DNA of 64,000 nt from Cyathus striatus (GCA_025738555.1 JAOVFP010000001.1:3844001-3908000); one strand, 5' to 3'. Counted from the first letter of the stretch, positions 10,832 through 22,864 are shown. Translations and numbers: made by a program. Notes: generated by a model not told the origin, from the letters alone.

Positions 10832-12910
10832 ATCGGTTAAAGTCTAGATCAAATGTAACAAATTTGCTTCCGGATTCTGGATGGGCATTGAAGATGGTCA
10901 CAAAGTCTTGATAGCTGAGAGGTATGGGTCCCCATCGTTTATGACAAACAAGGGAGTTGAACTTGAGATAAGAGATGACCACATATGGGTCAACTGAGAA
11001 TACATTTTCATGTTGGTCTTTTATGAACCAAATGTCAATGTTGGTGTTGTCGAGAAAGCTCCATACTCTGGAGTCCATGAATTTCAGTTGTGCTGATGAA
11101 ATTCGAAGTTCCTTGTTGTGTACATAGGACACACTGAAGGAAATGGGTACAGGAGTGGAAGTGGTGAGGTTGGAATTAGATGGTGGTCAAGGTGCTATGT
11201 GATGTGTTGAGAGTGTAGCAGATGTTGCTGTATCGATCGCCAGATTGGAAGGATGTGTTACTTTAGGGATGCGTAGTAGTGAGCATATGATTTCATGAGT
11301 GGGAGTTGCAGTATCTGCAGTGGTAATAGTACCATTGCTTGACTCAGACACTTGGCATTCAGCTGCAGTAGAACTTGTGTCTTCGAGTTTAGAAACTAGT
11401 AGAGTTATAGCTTTTAGGTGAGTATATAGTCTGTGTAGGAAGATTATAGACACACTGTCTTACATAGGGATGTCATCGTCCAGAGTTAAATTGTTCACTC
11501 CCTTATCGAGTGTGGAGGGAGTTTCTGAATGTACATTGTTTTTTAGCAAGAGTGGGGAAGATGAGCTGGCTTCAGCATTGTCAGTCATGTTGGTATTTTG
11601 GTCTTGACCAAATGGGTTATAGTAGGACTTCGATGTGTAAGAATAGGGTGAAGGGTCTGATGAAGGGGATTGGTCAGATATATATATGTGTCCTAAAGAA
11701 ATTTGAGCCTCATCTGGAATTACTCCAGTGCCAGGTGGCAATTCTGAGATATTGTCAATCCCTAGTTTGTCAAAGTATTCTTGTAGAGCATTTAGGTGAT
11801 CTATTTTGTCATAGAGGAGCCAGGAGGAGTTCCCAGCTTTCCATTGTATTAGAAATCATGCCTCTTTCTTTGATCTGGAATGATCTTTAATTATGTCAAT
11901 GACCCACTTGGGCTCGTGATCCACATCATTGAGATTCCGGATTTGGTTGTTGAGGCATCTGGGGAAAAGCCAGTTGTCATTTGGCATGTGTATGTGTAGG
12001 ACCAAGGAATGAAATATGTCATGTATTCCTCTCTTCTTCATTGTCACTGGTAAGTCTAACTGGTATGAATTATTCTTGAAGTCCTTTAATACTTTGTAGG
12101 GGCCTATGAATTTGGGTACAAACTTCCTGGCTAATCCTTTGGGTATTGTGATGTGTTCTGTGGAGACATATACCATGTCTTTGGTAGTGATAGGTGACCA
12201 CTGTCTCTTTCTATTGGCTGTTCTGATTTGTTTTAGTCTGTGGAATAGAATGCTGTCATGGGCCGACATTATCGTATTTTTAAGACATTGTGTGAACATT
12301 CTTATGCCAATGTGTTCAGACTTGTCTTGGGTTTCCCATATGAACAACCTTGGCATTCTTCCAGTGTTTAGGAAGAAAGGTGCATATCCAGTCATTTCTG
12401 AGCATGCTGAGTTGATTGCAAATTCGACTGCTGGTAGTCTACTAACCCAATCTTTTTGTTTGGTAGATATAGAGGGGTTCTAATCATCATTGTGATAGTT
12501 TTATTGGCATACTCCATTGTGCCATCGGATTGGGGATGGTAAGCACTTGACATCCTTAGTTTCGTGCCTATTAATTCATGCAGTGTTCTCCAGAATATGC
12601 TCATGAAGAGTATGTCCCTGTCACTTACAATATTCTTCAGTAAGCTGTGGTGTTTATAGACTTCTGCAAATATTAATTCTGCAATTTCTTTTGCTTTGTA
12701 GTTTGCATGGCTTGGTACCAGGTGTACCATGCCTGTCAATAGGTCTATGATTACCATGATTTCGTCATATGTGCCATCTCTGTTTTCAGATGGGGGCAGT
12801 GGTTTGACGAAGTCAATGCCTATTGATTCCCATGGTTTTGTGGGTATTTCGAGAGGGTTCAATAATCCTAGAGGCTTCTGGTGGTTTGGCTTCATCTGCA
12901 AGTCATACAT
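10832..12910 (-). pseudogene. pol: element 2 integrase plus C-terminal extension, broken
   Basis: Integrase core with IGIDFVKPLP, IVSDRDILF and the HPQSDGTMEYANK block carrying the last glutamate. A frameshift near 12400 separates this from the downstream half (YAPFFLNTGRMPR). A chromodomain-like segment (EPKWVIDIIKDH ... FLIQWKAGNSSWL) is split by TGA at 11856. The same frame then continues for roughly 340 codons to the insertion point of element 1, broken only by TAA at 11460 and TGA at 11187. The last part (about 11130-10840) is well-structured and hydrophobic-patterned rather than random, including VWSFLDNTNIDIWFI. Ty3/gypsy integrases usually stop soon after the chromodomain, so this is a genuine extension or a fused ORF; its role is unknown. 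Confidence 0.72.
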
Positions 12911-13461
12911 GTGTCACAGTACACCTGTGTGTCTTTTATTATGTCTTTCCACCATACATAGTCTCTAAGGTATGTTATTGTTTTTATTGCTCCTAGATGT
13001 GCTAATATAGAATGTGCTTCTGCTATTACTAGTTCTCTGGCACTTCTGCCATTGTTTAGGATGATCTTAGGTATGCATAGGACTTTTCTATCTTTCAGTT
13101 TAAGGAATACTAATTGTTCATTGGGTATTGAACTAGTTACTTCAAAGTTTTTGTGTCCTTTAGGATTTTCTAGGATATCTGTAAAGAATTTATCTTCCTG
13201 GTATTGTCCTTTGAGTAGGTTAAGTAAGTTTGCACCCTCCATTCCTTTGCTAATTGCATCTAGTAGCATAGGTGCTGTGGATAGGAAGACATCATCATTG
13301 GGTTCATAGTTGGTTAGTTCAAATGTCTCAGTGTTATGTGGGGGTTGTAATTGTTTATTTAATGCAGGTTCAGTAGGTTGTATCACAGTTTCAGTGTCTT
13401 CTGCAGTACTTACACCCTCCCATTGTTCTGCAGGTCCCTTAAGAACAATGTGGCCTTTCAT

Positions 13462-14043
13462 TCATTTCACAAATTCTTTTGAAGTTTTGGGCTGACCCAT
13501 TTTTGTGGGTTCCAGTTGTTTTTGGGGGCATCGAGTACATGTCGCTGCACCCTCCAAATCAATGGTGAGGGGCATTGTTATTAGTGTTGATTCAAGTATA
13601 TCATTATTAATGATATCATGATAGGTATATTCGCTCCTGGCATGGTATGTGCCAGGAGCATTGTTCAAGTATATGCACAAGAGTGCATCCGAGACTACAT
13701 TGTCAGTACCAGGTACATATATTATTTCGAAGTTGAATTCACTGACTTTTTCAATCCACCATGTCTGGTGTGGGGATAATTCTTTCTGATGTAGAAAGTG
13801 TACAAGTGGCTTGTGATCCATGTACCAGTGGAAGTGTATTCCTTGTAGGAGGTCTCTATATCTCAGCATTGTTTCAAGTCCTGCCAGGAACTCGATTTCA
13901 TGCACAGGATACTTTTGCTGAGTGACATTCAACTTTGTGGAGTAAAATGCAGCTACTTTAGCTGTTTGCCAATCCTCACCTTGGGAGATTACACCGCCAA
14001 TACCTGAGAGGCAACCATCAATGATGATATTTACCAGCAGCAC
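13462..14043 (-). pseudogene. pol: element 2 RNase H and pol linker
   Basis: RNase H segment IIIDGCLSGIGGVISQG (about 14030-13980), then AAFYSTKLNVTQQKYPVHE and WYMDHKPLVHFLH, all typical of Ty3/gypsy RNase H. The linker to the integrase continues at 13461-12892, including the zinc-finger region CDTCMTC near 12900. Upstream the frame is separated from RT by the block at about 14045-15200. Cysteine replacements at usual arginine positions fit CGN to TGN decay. Confidence 0.75.
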
Positions 14044-14044
14044 A

Positions 14045-15198
14045 TCTTTGCCATTGAAAAGGGGTACTTGTGTTCTAGTAGTGAAATTGGCTCTATGTTT
14101 GCAACTTATTTCACTATAAAATTCACAAGACTCTTTAAGTGCGAGTTGTGGGAAAGGTGGGTGTTCCTTCTTATTGTCTTATGCAAGTTTAAATCATTTG
14201 AAAAGCCTTTGAATCGAAATGCAATAGAATTTTATTGTAGAATTCAAGTAATACACCTTTGTACTACTTTAAACTTTGTAGAAGTGTCTTAACAACCCTT
14301 TGCTAGTACAACTTCTTAGAAAACCGAAACAAGAGCAACCCTTTACTCTTATGAAACCACTTTATTGAAATAACTAAGTCCTAGGCCCTCTCTGGAGTCT
14401 CAGAACTTCAATTCTTTCCAAAAGATACCCAAAATGCGAACCAAAACAATATATTCTTTGAAACAAATAAGACCTAAACCACTACCCAATACCTATTGTA
14501 CCTGGGCAAGAAAGGTGCGAATCTGCTTGCCTTTCTACCCTCTATAGTACCTACTTAAATATACAAAGCCCAGAACTATTATTATGATTTTCCCAGACAT
14601 TGTATACCACATATATCTACCTGAAACACTTCCCCTGTCCTTATTTGTGTCTTTATTTAGCTATCATTTGACTATGAGTCACTCCGAGGCATTAGAATCC
14701 TCTAGAATGTTCAATTCCCATGGTTTTCAGATGCTACAGTGTCTCATCATTGATCATTTTGGGTAGATCATCATAAAATTGTCATCTTTGATCTAATGTT
14801 TTGTTCTTATCCAGGCCTGTGCTTCGGTGAGACCATTCCCTATCATACTAGAATAGAATGTACTAAATTCTAGCTTCCGATCAAGACGAAAATCATCCTG
14901 ATTGATGAAGAATTGACTATTCTACATCACTTTGAAATATTCTTTAATTCATATTTATGTCATTGACTATTTGTTAGACTTCAATCCTGATGCCAAACAA
15001 ACAACTTAGCGGTATCAAAGTGAAATTAAAACATATACAAGTCATGTGACTGGCAGAAAAGCGGTCCCTTCAATATTTAATATCTTTTCCTGCACACCAG
15101 GCTAATGGTAGGTTGGACATAGAAGCACTTGTACTATATTTTATGATATGAACTGTTGAATATTAACCCAAATAAAAGGCCAATAAGTACAAGGTTTG
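14045..15198. other. unexplained insertion between RT and RNase H of element 2
   Basis: The RT side reads HHIPLVYGVTPPV near 15310 and the RNase H side resumes with VNIIIDG near 14030; in related elements these are adjacent. The intervening AT-rich block of at least 1.15 kb has no coding potential I trust. I could not find clean TG...CA ends or a matching 5-bp duplication, so its class is unknown. The exact right border lies between 15199 and 15320. Confidence 0.5.
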
Positions 15199-16784
15199 CT
15201 ATTTTGTAGCAGTCCATAGATCTTTATTTATTATCTGGGGTTCATTAATGTGTACAGATTTAAGACTGTAAATGGTAGAAATGTGCAATTTTACGCCTAA
15301 ATGCACAGGTGGCGTCACACCATATACAAGGGGTATATGGTGGTGCTCATGGTGTATTGTGGCGAGGTTCTGGATATCTTGGAATGTGCATTGGTGCATG
15401 TATTCCCATCTAAATGGTACTTGGTCACTTGTTAGCTCATGTAATATGCCCATAGGTATATGGATGTGATCTATGTCATCAGCTAGATATCCTGCTGTGC
15501 CTAGGAAACCTCTGAGCAGGCAGGTCATGATTAGTGGGGGGTTTCCACTGGGCTAGTGCATTGACTTTATCAGGATCCATGCAGATTCCATCATCATCAA
15601 TGATTCTGCCTAGGATACAAAGTTCTGGTTGTAAGAATTTTAGTTTCTTTTCACTAAGGTAGAATTGATTTTTGCTAAGTATATCTATTACAGTTTTAAC
15701 ATGTTCTATGTGTTCTGATAATGTGTCAGAGTATATTATAATGTCATCAAGATATACATCCATGAAATGGCCTATGTATGGTGAGAACAGGTTGTTCATT
15801 ACTGATTGGAAGGTTGCTGCCACATTGCAGTCATGTTAGCGACAGATGAGCAAAAACTCGAAGTCGAACTCAAACACTTGAAAATATGGAAGCGAAGTAA
15901 ATCTTATTGCTTGTCTGGAATAAACTAGCACAAGAATAAGGAATATCTAACTAAAATGACCGTATTTATAATGAAAGTCCATGAGGAAACTGCATGTAAT
16001 CTAACCTACATTATAATGCATGTTTACTGTGCTTCTACTGTGCAAACTCATGTACTACGTATGTAACAAGCATGGCCGAACTGTGAACTGTGCCCGTAGT
16101 CTTGATGAATAACGCATGTTGATATGCATGGTGTCTGCATTGTAAGTCAGGTGATATATGTCAGGTGACTGTGATAAGATAAGTTATACAGATTAGATAA
16201 GATAAGATGTGAGATCCTAACAAGTCACCTTGTTGGATTATGAGGCTGACCATCGTCCCATTAGGAGTGTTCATGGCCAAGTTTGGAATGTCTTCGGGTT
16301 CAATACAAATTTGTTCATAAGCATCTTGGCCATCAACTATGGAGCAATATTTTGTGCAGGCTACTCGTCACAATATTCCGTCAATCTCAGGCAGCAGAGA
16401 GGAGAGTTTATGAGTGTTCAGGTTGTGTTCTCATAAATCAACAACTGTTCATAATCTTACCAGTACGTCTGATTTACCAGGTTTCTTTAGGAGAAGCATG
16501 GGGACTGTATTGCATCCTGTGGTTGATTTCCATTGTCCCATTCTTACGTAGACATCATGTTTTTCATTCCAAAGTGGTCTCAAACCTTCAGGGCATTTAG
16601 AAGGCTGGAAGGAGTATTTTTTATGAGGGTCTTTGAGTGGAATACAATGGTTTATTTCATGGAGAGGAGGTAAGGGCATCTCTGACACCCTTTTACAAAG
16701 TGGTAAGGAGTATTCTAATAACTCTTGTCTAGCAGTGTCTACTGTTTGTTGAAATATGGCTACTGCCTGTGATGACAATTTCAC
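15199..16784 (-). pseudogene. pol: element 2 reverse transcriptase, split by a solo LTR
   Basis: The upstream half (16784-16223) has LPPLHEINHCIPL, NTVPMLLLKKPGKSD, then TGA at 16449 and TGA at 16431, followed by INGK-type catalytic block SIVDGQDAYEQICIE and NGTMVSLIIQQGD. The downstream half (15833-15480) has AATFQSVMNNLFSPY and the intact RT box VYLDDIIIYSDT. The two halves join exactly when the solo LTR at 15834-16222 and one AGTCA copy are removed. A frameshift follows near 15520-15540. The metal-binding aspartates are preserved here, unlike element 1. Confidence 0.8.
15834..16222. repeat. solo LTR in element 2 RT (389 bp, TSD AGTCA)
   Basis: Starts TGTTAGCGAC, ends GATCCTAACA, with AGTCA on both sides (15829-15833, 16223-16227). 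Removing it rejoins the RT in frame. It is not similar to the other three LTRs in sequence or length. Confidence 0.88.
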
Positions 16785-17850
16785 TGTCTGCAGTCCTCAC
16801 ATTGGGAGTGCTTCTTCGCTCCCAACTGTGATACATGGTGGGTTAATACCAATTGACACTTTGTGCTGGAATAACTACAGGGTGCCAAGTATTAGATCAT
16901 AATTTGATACATTAATAATGTCAAAATACCTTTGTTCTTTCATGGTCAAGTATTCGAAGCTGATGTCACATCCTGTTCTATTCCACTAGGGACAAGAACC
17001 TTGGAGGAGATAGTCTAAGTAGTGGAGTAACTTGTAACATGTTAGTAGGGTGTGTGGAGGTAGTGAACAAGTACAGGAGTAGTGGAACATTGGCTTCAAC
17101 TTGTGTGTTGCACCCCTTGGACTTCCAGTTCCGTATTTAGAACAAAGTGGAGTAAGTGGCAAAATAGCAGAGTTAGCTCAAGGCCCAAGTGGAAGAAAGG
17201 GTGTAAACATAGTTGATTTGAAACTAAAGTATATCTACATTACAAGAGTAGTTTATATAGTAAACTACTTTGTCCAAATGCATATGGAGTAATGCCCATG
17301 GGTATGTGGCATCCTAGGGTAAGTAAACTCCATAGAATGTAGACCATAGTAAAACTAGTAGTACACCTCTAGATTATAGTCATAGGTGAAATGGCTGTAG
17401 CCGGAGAATGAGGTAGTAATATTAAAGGGAAGGAACAAGTAAACATTAGTAAGGAAGAGCTTGATATATAATAAGTATACATAGTCCAGAGGAAACATAC
17501 TAAAAGCGGAGTAAACCTGGAGTTGACTCCAATAGTTCAGGGATTGTCACGGATATGACAGCTGACCATGGTGCCATGATTGGATTTAGTTCAAGAGCCC
17601 TCCACCACCAATTGAATATTGATAGGGACCATGAGTTCTATTGTGCTTACCTTTAGTTGGTCTGCTAACTTGGTTGACATAAAATCTCCTAGTGAACCAG
17701 AGTCCACTAGTGCTCATACCAGGTGTCCATTTATTTGGGCTGCTATAACAATGGGTTTGGGGATGTGACAGGTAATGTCTTTGACGACTGTTGCATTTCT
17801 TTGGATTGCAGGGTATGTGCTGCACTCCACTTGTTGTCTGTTTAATTCAA
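16785..17850 (-). pseudogene. pol: element 2 aspartic protease, split by a solo LTR
   Basis: Protease motif ALVDSGSLGDFMSTKLADQL (about 17713-17655) preceded by KPIVIAAQINGHLV and TGA at 17714. TGA at 17591 follows. After the LTR the domain resumes (EYLTMKEQRYFDIIN, NYDLILGT), with TAG at 16875 where tryptophan of the LGTPWL motif is expected and TGA at 16797. The protease frame is restored exactly when the LTR and one GCTGA copy are removed. Confidence 0.8.
16964..17560. repeat. solo LTR in element 2 protease (597 bp, TSD GCTGA), same family as element 1 LTR
   Basis: TGTCACATCC...GATATGACA, flanked by GCTGA at 16959-16963 and 17561-17565. The ends and an internal block match the element 1 LTR, with many substitutions and a shorter length (597 versus 663 bp). 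So a relative of element 1 hit element 2 separately and then lost its internal part. Confidence 0.88.
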
Positions 17851-20750
17851 CAACTAAGTCATATCCTTTTCATTTGTTGAGTCTGATTTTATTATTGATG
17901 TTCATAAGTTCAATAGTCTCATTATAAATATTTGTGATGGTGAGTTCTTGGTCAGAGGGTGGGTTGAAGAGTGGGTGAAGGATATTGTCTTCCTCTTCAA
18001 GGTTGCTAATAGTCTTGATTAGTTTTAGGTATGCTTTCCTGACTATTTTCCAATACCAGTTAATAATATTGAATTTGCTATTCCGAAGGTGTTTGCCAGG
18101 TATTTCGGTATAGAAGGTCAATTCTCAGTCCTTTATGGTGTAGGTATCATTAAAAATGTTTGTTAGATGAACACAGAACCTATGTTTGGGTTCTGTATTA
18201 TGTGTGTTTGGGTTATCACCTGGGTATGGAGTGCCAAGACCCAATGCACGTTCTGCATTTCAGGTGAAGACATTGTGTGCGGGGTCAAGTGTACCAATAA
18301 TTGGTGCACTATTTGTTTTAAATTGTGGGTCCTTGTCCCTTATCAGTCTAGACTGAGTTCCTAATAGTTGTCTGTATGTTGTTTTAAATTGAGTTAGGTA
18401 CCATTTATCTATTTTGAATCCGGGTTGTTGCATTAGTTGAACAGGTAGGATAACTGATTTGAATTCTAGTTCTTCATCTATGATGACATAATATTTGCCA
18501 TGTCCAGATAGGTATACTAGGAATCAGTCTGATTTGGCCTTCTTTGGTGCCATGGATTGGCTATTAAAGTGGTATTTGAGATACTTTTCCCAAGCATGTC
18601 CCAAACGAGATGTGCATGGGGGTTGTACTGGGGCATGGTTGAATGATGGGACTTCGAGAGTACTGTGTACCTCATTGTGTGGTAAGTCATCATCATTGAT
18701 GCAGTATCCTTCATTATCTACTTCTATTTCAATCTTTGTGCTCTGGTTATTATTATGAGTTGATGATGTCTTTGGGTGTTGTTGCCTAGACTTACAGGTT
18801 ATCTTTTTGATATAGTGCTTGCCTGGCTGGCAATATTCTATATTTCCTAGTTCCAGTAAGTCTAGATTTTTGGAGTTTATGGCTAATTCTCTTAATTGTT
18901 CACTATTATCATAGTGGACATCTAGGTTATAATTACGAATACCTGGAGGTCCTCCACTAGAAGGTTCAGGTACAGAGGCTTTCTTAGGACATTGTCTTGC
19001 AATGTGCCCAGCCTCTTTACAGTAGAAGCATTTCCCTTCATTTTGAAGGTTGTTCTTTTCCTTGTTGGTAAGTTCTTGCCTATGATTGTTGCGTGGCTTG
19101 AACTTGTGTTGCAGTCTTTCTACAGGGGATTCCCTTTGTAGGCATTGCCTGTTTGAGGAGTAGCCAGGAGTGTGGTTAGTCTTCTTTCCAAAGCTCCTGT
19201 TTTTCTCCTGGCTATGATTTCTGGATTGCCTGTGAGGTCAATCACCTCGCCTGTCATCTCATTGATTGTCTGAAGAGGATCATCATCCACACAAGCAGTC
19301 ACGGGACTTGGATCGAGGCTGGTGATGTTGCTTAGGGCTGCCATTACAGCAGGAGTTTTTTCATTCAAACTTGTATTCCATTTCAGCGATTTCTTCAAGT
19401 TCTGCTGCATTGGCAATAGTGTCAAAGCTTGAAACTTCTTGGTTGATTTTTTGTCAGACTAGTTGTCCTCTAGTTTCAGGCCTCAAGCCATGCCATAATG
19501 CACATACTTTTTCTTGTTCACTTATGTCACCAATAGTGAGTATAAGATCATTTAATTTAGATAAGTACCATTTGATACTTCTATTTTCTTGTCTTAAGGT
19601 TTCTAGTTTATTTCTTTGTTGTTCCCTAAAGTTAAGTGGGAACACATGGTTAAATAATCCAGTAAAGAACTCTTCTAGATTCATTCTACTAATATTGTAG
19701 GCCACTTCACACATATAGTAAGTATACGCTTGTTCTTTTAGGTAATGGAATAAGGTAAGTATTTGCCTTTCCAGTTCTACTTTTCCACTGGAGATATAAT
19801 CACAGCTTTCAATAATGAAGCAGTAGAAGGTTTGAATGTTCGGAGTGCTGTCATATAGGTTAGGAGGTAGAGGTTTGATGAGGGAGTGTTGCTTCCTTCT
19901 TCGTCACCTCTTGTGTTCCTTTCGACGGCACCTCGAATTGCTTTGTTTGCGGGCATGATGGCGCCCATGGCTGCTGTGACTGTGGTTGCTTTCATCTGAG
20001 GAGCTGGGGTCACTGTCTGATGGATACCCCATGGGCTCATTATTAATTTGTCTTACTACCCAGAATGTGTCTCCAAGGAAACTATCCAGGTTGATTTGGT
20101 GGGAAGGCTTCAGGTTGCATTCTGCCTCTTTATAGATTTGTCCAAAGTTCACTGTGGTCCTGATTCTGTTGGTCATACCAGAGGATATTGGTACTGAGCA
20201 TTCGCACATGTAGTCTTGTGCATAGCTGGTTGGTTCGTAATATGCATGAGTATTAGTCCTTTCGCATGGGTTCCTGTGTTCAGTTTCTGTACGTGTATTG
20301 TTCCTTGTGTTCCTATTAATATTATAATTCCCGAGTAAGGCTTGTTGTGCCTCAACATCTAATTCTTCATTTTCAATGTTAACATTACCCCAGTTTGTGG
20401 GGTCAATTCCTTTTCCTTTGTTGTGTGATGGACCTTCTCTTTGGTTCACTGTGGTTGGCTCAGCATCCTGAGTAGCCACATTTTGATTTACTGTCCTGAC
20501 TTCTTCAAGGTCTTGTGGATCAATGATTCTTGCCTTGTTTTCATTATCAGTCTGGTTTACAATTGTATTATTGTCATTACTATTTACATCAGTACTATTG
20601 CTACTGATGTTACTAAGTATACTAGAGACAGGGGTTGCTGTCCCTTCTGAGCCAATGTCGGTTGGTGGACCACTTTGGTCCTTTTGTGCAGTGGGTGCTT
20701 CCTCATTCAAGGGTGAGAATGGGTTGCTGGGGCTGTTGATGGCCCCAGAT
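17851..20750 (-). pseudogene. gag: element 2 Gag and Gag-protease linker, broken
   Basis: An Asn/Asp-rich N-terminus opens near 20750. A capsid-like core covers about 19880-19450 and includes LNFREQQRNKLETLRQ. A CCHC zinc knuckle follows (CFYCKEAGHIARQC, 18989-19030), then a long linker to the protease. Stops at 19904, 19454, 18524, 18260, 18125 and 17870 are all TGA, most where arginine fits the flanking residues (for example SDRFLVYLSGHG). There are frameshifts near 19370 and 19130. No good start codon or LTR edge was resolved at the right end; another in-frame TGA lies at about 20785. Confidence 0.72.
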
Positions 20751-20790
20751 GCCTGAGGCTCATCAGCAAATCTGTAGGCGCATTCTCATG

Positions 20791-22800
20791 ACATTATGTG
20801 TCTTTTAAAGACCAAAATGCCAGGAATGTCACGAAAGTGGTCAACTTCGGCATGTCATTTAACTCTAGGTCATTTGCATCTAATGTAGTAGTTATCTTTG
20901 AGTTATCTTTAAATGTCAAGTTGGTCTTTTGAACGTTACCCAAATGCATTCTTTCCTTACAAAAGACAACCTGAAAGACACTTGAAAAGCACCTTGAAGC
21001 TCACTTAATTTGGTAGTAAATTGCAAATATGCATATATTTTATGCCATATATATACATGTACATTTATAGACTACTTTTACACATAATAGTATGTACTAC
21101 AAAATAATATAGAACTGACAGTAATGCAAAAAATTGAAACAACTCCCTCTACTATAGCCTCTATACTGCTAAACTGTACATCTGAAACAAGAACTGTCAC
21201 GAAATGCATTGGTCTTTAGAAGTAGTGAAATAGCACTCACCCAAAAGTCACTGTGCTTCTTCTACTGCACAACAAAACCTCACCCTACCAATACTCCACA
21301 GTCGCCGGGCACATCCTGAGTGTTCAAATAGCCTGCTAAGCCAACTTGCTATTCCCAACATGAGCCTAACATGATGAATAGAGGGTTAGCGCAGAGAATT
21401 TATAACACAACATAAGGGCCAAACACAATTCTGTCTTGATAGATAGTAACATTGGCATGGTGGGGGCAGGAGCACTGAGGAGGGCAGTGAAAAAGGGGAC
21501 AGCATGAGACAGGTTCAAACTTCAAGGACTTTCAATTGAATTTGCTGATTGGCAGGACGACTCGAGACTCAGATCCAAAAATTTGAATTTAGTGAAATCG
21601 CCCTGGGCCAGTAGAATCCAGCATGCTTGAGGCCCCAGTTAACCTGATCAGATGCTGCCTATCTGAGCCTCAGTAAGCAGGGTCAGGATGCTCGGCATCT
21701 ATCAACAATTAACTTGAAACGTTGAATGCCGTGATTCTGGGTATATGACAACATCTCACCATCCTTCAACTTCTCCCAGCATTCAAGTTCTCTCTTCCCT
21801 CTAAGGTGTTACCAGACAACTTGTTGAGTCTCAGTAGTAATTATGCTGTATGAGTTGTAGGATGTGCACATTGTAGATGTACTATAGCATACTAGCAAAA
21901 TCTTGCTGCGGATAGGGATAGTATATACCACAAGGCTAGACATTGATATAGTTAGAAAATATTAGAATGCAACAAAAGACGAGACGCAAACAGAACACCA
22001 ACTGAATGCAAACCCATGTTTCGAAGAGGCGAATGACAGAGAGAAAGTCAATGTTGATGATGGAAGAGAAAGACAACTCATAATACAAATGCAAATGTTA
22101 CCTAACGTCACTCTGAAAGATAATGTGCCGAATGTTCTCATGAATGCATGTACAGATTTACTGATGCTGGTTCTCCTCGGGTCCCAAGCTGATAGAGTTA
22201 GAACAAGAAACTGAAGACTCACCTGTTTGCTTGGTCTGAGAACCTTGCTGGGTGCAGAGATTATAAGTGTGGGATGGCATGTTGAATAAAGTGGTTTGCT
22301 AGTCTTGAGGAAGTCTCGGTTGATCAGACCAAGGGGATCCATGGGACGAGCATTAAGTGAGTTGAGTAAGTAGGGTAAGTCGAGTCGAGATAGTGGGGGT
22401 GTAGTCAAAAATATGTGATGCTAGCATGACCAGAGTAATGGTATCATCACATGAGAGAGAAGAGAAGCTTAGATGAGCAATAGACTGTTTAAGTGCTATC
22501 ATCATTAAAACCTGGAGAGAGGAGTACAGGACTATCTAGGGGGTTTATATACCTTTAGACTACTGAGGCTGTACACTAAAGGAATAACTAACTACTTCTC
22601 CAGGAATAAGAATAAGAGAGACGGCACTTGGACGGCACGGTATAAGTATATAGAGGGAAGATGTATACGGCAGTAAAGTCACGTGAGATCAGACTTTACA
22701 CATCTGTAACTAGTCAGTCGCAGAACCGCTAAGTACATTAAGTGAGTCGCGCGCGGTTTGACCAAAGACCGGCATGTGACTCGCCTGTGCCTCCATTCCT
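20791..22800. other. intergenic, probable remains of repeats
   Basis: No gene is supported. TGTCACGA occurs at 20827 and 21196, and TGACA at 21116-21120, which resemble LTR ends, but no flanking duplications match. A weak inverted pair (TTAAAGACCAAAATGC near 20806 and GCATTGGTCTTTAG near 21205) may be an eroded terminal repeat. A 148-codon minus-strand frame (22408-21962) shows no recognisable domain. Confidence 0.35.
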
Positions 22801-22864
22801 TTCTCCTTGGATTCTTCCTTCAATCTCCTTACCTGTCGACGCATGCCTCCTCACTGGTCCTCGT

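Larger units (their letters stand above)
10832..20790 (-). mobile_element. Ty3/gypsy element (element 2), decayed and interrupted
   Basis: Older minus-strand Ty3/gypsy element. Gag lies at about 20.75-18.9 kb, protease at 17.85-16.8 kb, RT and RNase H at 16.8-13.5 kb, integrase at 12.9-11.9 kb, and a long C-terminal extension runs to 10832, where element 1 has inserted. Two solo LTRs (15834-16222, 16964-17560) and an unexplained 1.2-kb block (about 14045-15200) interrupt it. Its own LTRs were not identified. About a dozen TGA stops at expected arginine codons, one TAG and several frameshifts make it clearly dead. The family differs from element 1 in protein sequence and domain details. Confidence 0.82.

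Noticed and set aside
20827..21120. TGTCACGA...CTGACA segment as the 5' LTR of element 2
   Set aside because: LTR-like ends, but flanks (AGGAA and GTAAT) do not match and there is no second copy to compare.
20800..21220. Weak inverted repeat pair as a MITE
   Set aside because: Match is about 14 bp with gaps and no target duplication.
21962..22408. 148-codon minus-strand frame
   Set aside because: No recognisable domain, no partner exons and no good neighbours; composition looks random.
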